Below, piece by piece: positions 50,423 to 56,836 of a stretch of DNA of 64,000 bases. The notes beneath the pieces are model-generated. The model ran no database searches, had not been told where the DNA came from, and worked only from the letters and a program-made list of their open reading frames with translations. Both the position numbers and the translations under genes were made by a program. How positions within the stretch are numbered: the stretch's first letter is position 1; each line of letters starts with the position of its first letter. Source of the stretch: a virus; the IMG/VR virus record IMGVR_UViG_3300018036_000004, positions 38,477 through 102,476 of that record; one strand, 5' to 3'.

Positions 50423-51020
50423 GTATTGGAGTAACTTTGTATATTTTGACAGCCATGACTTTGAAGGAATGTTTTCCAACGAAGACGGTATACATAACTT
50501 TCCTACATACAGTGAAGTCTTAGACGAAGACTCCCAAGAGAAATTAGATAGTATTAGGGAAGTGTTAGAAGAATTACCACCAAGGGAAGCCGATTTTATT
50601 GACTTGTACTTTTTTAAAAAAGTAACACAGTTGGGTATAGCAGACTTGTTTGGTGTTTCTCAACCTACAGTATGTTATAGGTTAGCTAAAGCCGCTAAAA
50701 GATTAAGTTACATAATTAACACACCAAACTATCCTATTAGTAGTGTGGAAGAAGACTTGAGGGGTGTGTTAACAGACGAGTTGGACATTAATATAATGTT
50801 GTTAATGTTACAAAAAACTTGTCAGTCAGAAGTAGCCCGAGAATTAAATGTTTCACAAGGATTAGTTCGTTATAGGTTTATGCGTAACTTAAAACAAATT
50901 AAAAACTTTAAGGATTTAGATAAAACCATAAAGTGTTTAGAGCATGTGTCTAATCACTTTAACATTCTAAAAGACACTAACAGATCAAAACTAGAAGAGT
51001 CTATTACTTATTCCTTATAA
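50415..51020 (+). CDS. Protein with two sigma region 4-like HTH domains, 201 aa
   Basis: Residues 47-95 hold a sigma region 4-type helix-turn-helix (LPPREADFIDLYFFKKVT, then IADLFGVSQPTVCYRL). Residues 120-165 hold a second similar unit (MLLMLQKTCQSEVARELNVS, then QGLVRYRFMRNL). No region 2 is visible, so it cannot be a complete sigma factor. It may bind -35-type DNA or RNA polymerase as a co-activator, as T4 and other phages use small proteins for late transcription. The start overlaps the NusG-like gene by eight bases, with a GGAGG site. Confidence 0.68.
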   Translation: MSKYWSNFVYFDSHDFEGMFSNEDGIHNFPTYSEVLDEDSQEKLDSIREVLEELPPREADFIDLYFFKKVTQLGIADLFGVSQPTVCYRLAKAAKRLSYIINTPNYPISSVEEDLRGVLTDELDINIMLLMLQKTCQSEVARELNVSQGLVRYRFMRNLKQIKNFKDLDKTIKCLEHVSNHFNILKDTNRSKLEESITYSL

Positions 51021-51068
51021 CAATAAATACTTTATACATTACATAGTGTGTCAGTAAAAAGGATTGTT

Positions 51069-51374
51069 ATGGATAAATCTTCTACCAAAAGAGTACTAAT
51101 GGCCCGTAGTGTGGCTACACAATGGTTACAAAAACATAGTTCGGCTGAGTACAGACTGCATGTGTATCCTACATTAGGCACAGCACAAACTTTACCTTCG
51201 TGGTTAAAAGCTTTTAGGGATGGTAAGTCTAAGTTTGGTAGTTTACAATCTTTTGATTTTGCTGTTGAAATTGGTAGTGATTCCTTTTGTATTCGTAGTC
51301 GTGACAAGGATAGCCTCATAACTTTAAATGCTAAGTTAGAAGAGATGGGTCACGAAACCTCAGGTGTTTGGTAA
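51069..51374 (+). CDS. Hypothetical protein, 101 aa
   Basis: The protein is basic at its start (STKRVLMARSVATQWLQKHS) and alpha/beta throughout. The family is not recognised. The ATG lies after AAGGA; the longer GTG-started frame has none. It begins after a gap of about 50 bases following the sigma-like gene and is followed one base later by the first of the putative virion genes, so it may open the late operon. The gap contains an AATAAATAC sequence. Confidence 0.58.
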   Translation: MDKSSTKRVLMARSVATQWLQKHSSAEYRLHVYPTLGTAQTLPSWLKAFRDGKSKFGSLQSFDFAVEIGSDSFCIRSRDKDSLITLNAKLEEMGHETSGVW

Positions 51375-51375
51375 G

Positions 51376-51804
51376 ATGGCTGTTTCATTAGTACAATCCG
51401 AGTTTACTTACCAAAGTGGTACAGCACCTACTTTGTATATGTTTACTATTGTATCTGATCTTAGTGGTACATTAAGTGTTCGAGATATACAAGACCCTTA
51501 TGGTTTTATTATCTCTCCTTATACACAGATACCTAAATCAGTAACTGACGACATACAAAGTGCTATGTTGCAAGTGGAGGGTCTTTTGAGTAGTACAAGT
51601 GCTTTTAATGGTAGTGTTAACTTTGTAGGAGAGACTACAAAAGTTATCACTTTCCCAAGTGTACAACCTAACCTAAATTACAGGGTTCATTTAACAAGTG
51701 ATATATTCGCACCTTTCAAAGTTACAAGTAAAACACTTACAAGTTTCACTATCGAATGTGGTGCGGAAATTACAGCCACTGTTTCGTTCGATGTTTTTAT
51801 TTAA
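51376..51804 (+). CDS. Putative virion fibre or adhesin-like protein, 142 aa
   Basis: The sequence is beta-rich, with the typical low-charge, serine/threonine-rich look of phage fibre parts (TYQSGTAPTLYMFTIVSDLS). A segment NLNYRVHLTSDIFAPFKVTS resembles lectin-like (H-type) beta domains. A role in host recognition or virion decoration is inferred. The ATG at 51376 lies one base after the previous stop. The next gene begins twelve bases after its own stop. Confidence in the exact function is low. Confidence 0.55.
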   Translation: MAVSLVQSEFTYQSGTAPTLYMFTIVSDLSGTLSVRDIQDPYGFIISPYTQIPKSVTDDIQSAMLQVEGLLSSTSAFNGSVNFVGETTKVITFPSVQPNLNYRVHLTSDIFAPFKVTSKTLTSFTIECGAEITATVSFDVFI

Positions 51805-51816
51805 CAAGGATAAGTT

Positions 51817-53418
51817 ATGAATAGACAACAAAAAGAAAACCTTAAAGGTCTACTAATGAGTGGAGACAAGGGTTCCATTAATCAAGCACTATCTTTGATG
51901 GATGCTTTAGATATGGCTACACAAGAAAAGGATAGTGAACTTATAAGAGAAGTTACTAATTACCTTTATGAGGAGGGTAGTGTAGACAACGATTACTTCG
52001 AACGCTCCCAAACTTTAAGAAAAGAAATGGTTCGTTTTAAAGGTGGTGTGGTTAAGGATTTAGTGGACTTTGTAGACGAAGTTGTACATGGTTGTTGGAA
52101 GGGTCCAAAAGGTAACAAACCTACAGGTTCCGCAATGCATAGTGAAAAGACTGTTTTTAATACAGATGAACTGGATTTTCTTTATTCTGTACAAGGTGAT
52201 TATAGTGCTGAAAGTCGTAACTTCGGAACGGCTTATAATTTTGTGAATTGTTTAAAACAATCCTTAAAACAGTATGGTCTAATACAAAAGGATGATCAAG
52301 TATACGCCCGCTATGATAGGGAAGACTTCATGTTTGAAGTAAGCTTAGACTTAAAGCAGATTAACTTTAATAAACTAAAATTAGCAAGTACAGGGAGTGA
52401 TACTATGCGAAAACTAGCTAGAACGGAACGTAAAAAAGGTATTGAGGTTTGGGTTTCCCGTAGAACAACAAACTTTCCAAAAAATGTAAACGATAAAAAG
52501 TATTGGCAAGGATACTTAGAGATGTTAGCAGACGTTCATGAATGGGATGAAGACGTTTATGAGCAGATGAAGATAGAAACCGACGAGGACGTGCTTTTAG
52601 AGAATATAAAACTAACCGATATAAACGACCTTGGAGACAATGCTATATTGACTTTCGATGTGGATGTTTCGTTTAATGATTCTTATTATAAACACGCAAG
52701 GAGTAATACTATGCGAAAATTAACTAAGAGACAAGCAAGTCGTAAACTGGATGAGTTGTACGGTCAACTCACTAACAATAAACAAGCCTATCTAACTAGA
52801 AGAGCAAAAACTGAAACCGTAAAGTTCACTATGGACTTTAATGAGATGTTTTCGTATGCCCAATTACGAGGTCATGATATAACTGATAGAGGTGTTATTG
52901 AGGGATTAATAATCCCTGAGTGGCAGGTAGAGGAAAAGGCTGAAGACTTTGTTATGGGTAATTATGGAGACGTGGATTGGGAAATCTACACTACCAAAGT
53001 TAAAGGAAGACCTAGAATTGACTTACATGCTGTAAGTCAAGGATATGAAGATTGGGAGATGGATGATAGCCACTATGGTGGTACCGTTTCTGGAACACTG
53101 GAGGTAACCCTTCATATTTCTGACGATAATTCTTCAAGACGTGCTCGTTTCTCTGAAGGACCCGAAGGTACAAAAGAGTTCGAAAAGTGGAAAGCCGAAC
53201 AACCCGAAGAGTTCCAAGAAGAATGGGATGCTAATACTGAAAAGTACAAAGATAAGTTTAAACAAGCCAAGTTAACTCGTAGACAAGCAAGTCGTGCTTT
53301 AGATCGTTTACATGCACAAGTTGTAGGTACTAAGCGTACAGCAAGTTCTAGAATGACTAAACGTCAGGCCTCTAGAAAGTTAGACTTGTTACACAAAAAA
53401 CTTACTACTAGACGATAA
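51817..53418 (+). CDS. Composite leader-family protein with internal start sites, 533 aa
   Basis: The N-terminus (SINQALSLMDALDMATQEKD) belongs to the QAxxLAxxL family. The body then looks like several genes fused in frame. At residue 197 (ATG 52405) and residue 299 (ATG 52711) the sequence reads TMRKLARTE and TMRKLTKRQAS, each ATG preceded at 7 bases by a perfect ribosome-binding site (GGGAG, AAGGAG). R-Q-A-S-R-x-L-D repeats recur at the C-terminus, near residues 488 and 515. Shorter proteins may therefore be made from the internal starts. An internal virion protein is the likely role, but it is inferred. Confidence 0.65.
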   Translation: MNRQQKENLKGLLMSGDKGSINQALSLMDALDMATQEKDSELIREVTNYLYEEGSVDNDYFERSQTLRKEMVRFKGGVVKDLVDFVDEVVHGCWKGPKGNKPTGSAMHSEKTVFNTDELDFLYSVQGDYSAESRNFGTAYNFVNCLKQSLKQYGLIQKDDQVYARYDREDFMFEVSLDLKQINFNKLKLASTGSDTMRKLARTERKKGIEVWVSRRTTNFPKNVNDKKYWQGYLEMLADVHEWDEDVYEQMKIETDEDVLLENIKLTDINDLGDNAILTFDVDVSFNDSYYKHARSNTMRKLTKRQASRKLDELYGQLTNNKQAYLTRRAKTETVKFTMDFNEMFSYAQLRGHDITDRGVIEGLIIPEWQVEEKAEDFVMGNYGDVDWEIYTTKVKGRPRIDLHAVSQGYEDWEMDDSHYGGTVSGTLEVTLHISDDNSSRRARFSEGPEGTKEFEKWKAEQPEEFQEEWDANTEKYKDKFKQAKLTRRQASRALDRLHAQVVGTKRTASSRMTKRQASRKLDLLHKKLTTRR

Positions 53419-53443
53419 GACTTAGTGTTTTGTGGTTAGACAT

Positions 53444-53478
53444 AAGGGTACACATACAAGTGTACCCTTCTTTGTTTA
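53444..53478 (+). terminator. Rho-independent terminator
   Basis: Perfect 10-base-pair stem (53444-53453 with 53460-53469) and T-rich end, following the composite protein gene. Confidence 0.88.
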
Positions 53479-53489
53479 TAGGAGATAGT

Positions 53490-53765
53490 ATGGACTCTGT
53501 AAGATTTATTAGAGTATGGTGTGTTGTAAGAGATGGTTTTGTTTACACTAAACAAGGAAACCTAGGACAAGGACACACAGCAATACCTTGGCAGGTTTTA
53601 TTAAAGTTACATTTTAAAGTACCTTACACACAAGAACTTATATTAAGTGATTGGAATAGTATACCAGATACTAATAAGAAGTATGTCTATATAGATAGAA
53701 GAGAACACCAAGTTGTACTACAAGACTACTTAGGGGCTTTAGATGAATGGGTAGAACTTAAATAG
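53490..53765 (+). CDS. Hypothetical protein, 91 aa
   Basis: A small alpha/beta protein (VRFIRVWCVVRDGFVYTK at the start, DYLGALDEWVELK at the end) with no recognised domain. The true start is the ATG after AGGAG. The longer frame begins inside the terminator hairpin and is not credible. It stands between the composite protein gene and the recombination scar at 53804. Its direction matches the virion genes, but nothing ties it to the particle. Confidence 0.58.
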   Translation: MDSVRFIRVWCVVRDGFVYTKQGNLGQGHTAIPWQVLLKLHFKVPYTQELILSDWNSIPDTNKKYVYIDRREHQVVLQDYLGALDEWVELK

Positions 53766-53803
53766 TTAGTTTATACGCTAATACTATTAAAGTAAGGTTC
53801 AGT

Positions 53804-53845
53804 ATGAAAAAACAATCAAAAGCAAATCTAACACCTAAAAGACAA
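53804..53845 (+). pseudogene. Remnant of a C39-type peptidase gene start
   Basis: These 42 bases match the first 42 bases of the intact peptidase gene (54531-54572) with only a few changes, and encode MKKQSKANLTPKRQ. The frame then jumps at AGACAA straight into the 3' flank of the peptidase unit (from 53846), in frame with the next protein. A deletion between two AGACAA copies explains it. If translated from here the next protein gains 24 residues. Confidence 0.8.
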
Positions 53846-53913
53846 ATAATGGCATCTAACCAAAAGGAAAATAAAATGTCAAGAAAAATAACAGCCAAAG
53901 AACTTTTAAGAGA
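53846..53913. repeat. 68-base perfect direct repeat, copy 1
   Basis: Identical to 55354-55421. It includes the ribosome-binding site, start codon and leader codons of the two proteins starting at 53876 and 55384. A shorter, diverged copy lies at 55040-55075. Confidence 0.95.
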
Positions 53914-54526
53914 AGTCAGAACTTTGAAGAAACAAGCAGGTGAGAATCCTTGCGCCCCAAGACTAATTGAATACTCCGAAGATAGTGAGTTAAAGTCTCT
54001 GATTGAGCGAAGCATAGGACCAGATGGTTTGATGTATGGTTGGGGACACTTTACCTTGAAAAATATAGAGGTAGTGGATGGGATCGCGTACTTTGATGGG
54101 AACATTTCGGGTGAAGTCCCTGTTATGAAAGTGACCCCTTGGTTTGAAACTGCTAACCACCCACAAGTACAAAAAGCATTCAAAGAACTTGAGAAAGAAC
54201 TGAAGTCTTTTGTAGCGAAAAACGGTCTTTCCGATTTGAGGGTAGTCGCTAGTAACGACGATTATAACAGAAATGTAGACTGGATTACATCGGTTTCTAT
54301 CGTAGATAGCATAACGAATCGAAAGGTGTCCTTTCTTATAGGAGGGTGGGACACTGATTCAGCCGTTGTAGAGTCATGGTTGGGAGACCATTGGTCAAAG
54401 AAGTTCTCCGGAAATATAGATGCAGATGTTGCTATGGCAGTTTCAAATATGAGGAAGTTCATCAATAAAGACCTACTCCAGCAAGTATTAGAATCCAGAG
54501 CAAAGTTCGAAGCCAGAAAAAGATAA
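53876..54526 (+). CDS. Leader-bearing putative internal virion protein, 216 aa
   Basis: Its start MSRKITAKELLREVRTLKK is almost the same as the gene at 55384 and closely related to those at 13944 and 14572. The body is unlike theirs: a proline/acidic section, beta strands (HFTLKNIEVVDGIAYFDG), and a C-terminal helical region. The ATG at 53876 follows AAGGA. The longer frame from 53804 includes a remnant of the C39 gene. L-R-E in the leader fits a T4-type prohead protease site. Placement inside the head is inferred. Confidence 0.65.
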   Translation: MSRKITAKELLREVRTLKKQAGENPCAPRLIEYSEDSELKSLIERSIGPDGLMYGWGHFTLKNIEVVDGIAYFDGNISGEVPVMKVTPWFETANHPQVQKAFKELEKELKSFVAKNGLSDLRVVASNDDYNRNVDWITSVSIVDSITNRKVSFLIGGWDTDSAVVESWLGDHWSKKFSGNIDADVAMAVSNMRKFINKDLLQQVLESRAKFEARKR

Positions 54527-54530
54527 TCTT

Positions 54531-55367
54531 ATGCGAAAACAATCTAAAGCAAATCTAACACCTAAAAGACAACGAACTCAATACTCATGTATGGCTACCT
54601 CAATGAGTATGTGTTTACAGGCCTTAGACTATCCACACGCTAATGAGGATGAAGTCAATAAGGTAATGGGTGCTTTACCGATGAGAGGGGCCGCTTGGGA
54701 ACAAGCTTTGGCATGTGCTCAGCATTATGGGTGTAGAGCCACATTAACAATGCCTTCTACAGTTAAGCAATTAAAAGAATGGACTGACCGAGGTGTTCCT
54801 GTAATGATTGCTTGGAACCCAGAGGGTCGTGATTGGTCTCATGCTTCTGTAGTCTTCGATGTAGATGAAGACTTAAATGTATATGTTGCTGACCCTAACA
54901 TTCCAGACCCAGATGAAACTGTAAGGGTTGTACCTAAAACAGAGTTCTATTCAAAGTGGTACGAGAAGTGGCCGAATTATCTAGTTCGTCGCCCTGCCTG
55001 CGCTATCGAGAGAGAAATAACTCCGGATGGGAGACAAATAATGGCATCTAAAAAGGAGAATAAAATGTCAAGAAATCCAGAAATAAGAAAAATTGCTCGA
55101 GAAATCGAATCTATTAAAGGTCAATTACAAGGCAAAACAGCAGGGACTTGGGATCTTGGAACAGAACTTTCTGCGTTGAAGAAAAACTCTGGAATCCATT
55201 TCAAGTTATCAGACAAGTTAATTGGGGAAGCCGTGGGAGAAGTGCAATTATACGAAGATTTGCGTAAAGGCTACAGCCTTTTAGATCAAGTAAAAGCGAT
55301 GTTGCAACAAACAATAGAAGAAATCGAATCCATGCAGAGAAAAATTAAGTCTGATAATGGCATCTAA
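54531..55367 (+). CDS. C39-type cysteine peptidase with fused C-terminal unit, 278 aa
   Basis: The peptidase part has TQYSCMATSMSMCLQAL (oxyanion Gln17 and catalytic Cys20), the typical NEDEVNKVMGALPMRGAAWE segment, DWSHASVVFD (His104) and YVADPNIPDPDET (Asp121). These are the papain-like C39 residues, and the family is common in phages. It usually ends near TPDGRQ, residue 169. Here the frame continues, and at residue 179 (ATG 55065) an AAGGAG site six bases upstream could start a separate 100-residue coiled protein (MSRNPEIRKIAREIE). Both a fusion and an internal start are possible. Substrate unknown. A head protein is plausible. Confidence 0.8.
   Translation: MRKQSKANLTPKRQRTQYSCMATSMSMCLQALDYPHANEDEVNKVMGALPMRGAAWEQALACAQHYGCRATLTMPSTVKQLKEWTDRGVPVMIAWNPEGRDWSHASVVFDVDEDLNVYVADPNIPDPDETVRVVPKTEFYSKWYEKWPNYLVRRPACAIEREITPDGRQIMASKKENKMSRNPEIRKIAREIESIKGQLQGKTAGTWDLGTELSALKKNSGIHFKLSDKLIGEAVGEVQLYEDLRKGYSLLDQVKAMLQQTIEEIESMQRKIKSDNGI
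55065..55367 (+). CDS. Possible separate 100-aa product from an internal start in the C39 gene
   Basis: This is the same frame as the C39 gene, not an extra region. AAGGAG at 55053-55058 and ATG at 55065 are as good as any start in the window. The product begins MSRNPEIRKIAREIESIKG, similar in outline to the MSRKITAKELLREVR leaders, and is largely coiled coil (DQVKAMLQQTIEEIESMQRK). It lies between two other leader-bearing genes, consistent with a third, more diverged member whose upstream stop codon was lost. Confidence 0.45.
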   Translation: MSRNPEIRKIAREIESIKGQLQGKTAGTWDLGTELSALKKNSGIHFKLSDKLIGEAVGEVQLYEDLRKGYSLLDQVKAMLQQTIEEIESMQRKIKSDNGI

Positions 55368-55421
55368 CCAAAAGGAAAATAAAATGTCAAGAAAAATAAC
55401 AGCCAAAGAACTTTTAAGAGA
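55354..55421. repeat. 68-base perfect direct repeat, copy 2
   Basis: Identical to 53846-53913, at 1508 bases distance. It straddles the end of the C39 gene and the start of the next protein. Confidence 0.95.
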
Positions 55422-56097
55422 GGTTCGTGCGATTAAAAAATTAGCCGCGGGTACAAGTATTCCATCGGTTTTTCCATCTATTACAAGACAATTAAACATT
55501 CCAGAAGGTGTACAGTTCCTTCCTGATGGTAGTGGTGAGTTTGAAATTATTACAGAAAACGGCGAACATATTTACGCTGTTTTAGGAGATAGTGGTTACG
55601 AAATTAGTGGAAAAGGTGCTAAGAAACCTTTTATTAAAGCAGACATTACTTTCGATGAAGAGGGTGAAGGTGTTACAAACGATCCTAAATCCATTGTGAG
55701 TGCTATTCAAACTATGTTAAACTGGTACGACAATGCTTTGTTAACCTCTATTAAAGACGACGAACTGGAAATGAGAAAACTTTTCTCTATGGCTTTTAAA
55801 GGTAGTAGAACCTTTGATTATGATAGTTGGTATAAAAAAGGTAAGATTTATATTATTACAGGTAAGTCTTACGGTATGCCACAGCAAGTTGTTGGTGGCG
55901 GCGGTATAGAGTTTCAGATCTATAGAGAGGGGGATAATAAGGCCAGTGTAAACGCTTTATACCCAGATAAAAGACGACATATGGGAACTTATATTGTTAA
56001 CAATGTCCAATGGACTGCTAATGGTGTTCCATTAATTGACCCACGAGAATTTAAAAAGATTTTCTCTAAGGTTAGCGCTAAAACTAAAAAATGGTAA
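55384..56097 (+). CDS. Leader-bearing putative internal virion protein, 237 aa
   Basis: The leader MSRKITAKELLREVRAIKK is followed by a beta-rich body (SGEFEIITENGEHIYAVLGD) and a C-terminal region with aromatic strands and a basic end (PREFKKIFSKVSAKTKKW). Only the leader resembles the other members. The start is the ATG after AAGGA within the 68-base repeat; ATG 55357 is in frame but lacks a site. L-R-E in the leader suits an L-x-E protease cleavage. It comes after the C39 peptidase and before putative fibre genes. Confidence 0.65.
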   Translation: MSRKITAKELLREVRAIKKLAAGTSIPSVFPSITRQLNIPEGVQFLPDGSGEFEIITENGEHIYAVLGDSGYEISGKGAKKPFIKADITFDEEGEGVTNDPKSIVSAIQTMLNWYDNALLTSIKDDELEMRKLFSMAFKGSRTFDYDSWYKKGKIYIITGKSYGMPQQVVGGGGIEFQIYREGDNKASVNALYPDKRRHMGTYIVNNVQWTANGVPLIDPREFKKIFSKVSAKTKKW

Positions 56098-56125
56098 TAA
56101 CCTTACCCTCTTATAGGAATAAGTA

Positions 56126-56830
56126 ATGCCAGCACAAGGAATATGTCTAAGAGTAACACATACAGGGGCTGTAAAAGGACCTCTGTTAGTTACTGATATA
56201 CACGATGGTATAGATGCCAATGGTCGTGTTCAGGCTAATAAACCTGGTGCTGTGTATATTCCTTTTAATGGTGTTGTGGACTTAATCTATACTTCACAAG
56301 TAGCACACTCTTTTGAAGTAGGAGCTATTCGTGCTTGGATTAATACTGGATACTTAACGGCTGTGTTTGTATTTGGTACTAGTTTCCACAACACTATTAC
56401 TCAAACCTCTTCTATTATTGTACAAGATGAAGGGGTACCTGTAGAAACTGAAACCACCACACTTAACTTTATTGGTGGTAATGTTACAGCCACACCAGTA
56501 GGTGGTGGTGTTGTAGATGTAGTCGTTGTAGGTGGTGGCGCCAGTACTTATTGGAATGTACTTACTACACTTGTAGATAGGGTGGCTACCAACTCAGAGT
56601 TCATTCTTATTGATAGTGACCCAGTTACAATAACTTTACCTGTTCCTAATGTAAGTGATCACATTGCAGTAAAAGTGATAACACCCACCATTACAAATAT
56701 ACAAGTTAAGACTCATGGGGCGGGTGTTTTAATAGATGGTACTGATTACTCCGTTACAGGTCTTCCTTTAACCACACAATGGGAACAAGTTAACTTTATT
56801 AGTAATGGTACAAATTGGTTTATATGGTAG
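56126..56830 (+). CDS. Putative tail fibre or virion surface protein, 234 aa
   Basis: A beta-structured protein typical of phage fibres. A middle segment (IIVQDEGVPVETETTTLNFI, then GGNVTATPVGGGVVDVVVVG) has the V-x-D-E-G-V...T-L-N-F-x-G...V-T-A-T pattern found in many tail fibre and base-plate-associated proteins. The C-terminal section (TITLPVPNVSDHIAVKVI) is also beta-rich. No enzymatic residues are evident. It is upstream of the larger beta-rich protein, so the two may form one appendage. The start follows a TAGGAAT-like site, which is only fair. Confidence 0.62.
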   Translation: MPAQGICLRVTHTGAVKGPLLVTDIHDGIDANGRVQANKPGAVYIPFNGVVDLIYTSQVAHSFEVGAIRAWINTGYLTAVFVFGTSFHNTITQTSSIIVQDEGVPVETETTTLNFIGGNVTATPVGGGVVDVVVVGGGASTYWNVLTTLVDRVATNSEFILIDSDPVTITLPVPNVSDHIAVKVITPTITNIQVKTHGAGVLIDGTDYSVTGLPLTTQWEQVNFISNGTNWFIW

Positions 56831-56836
56831 GTTTAT

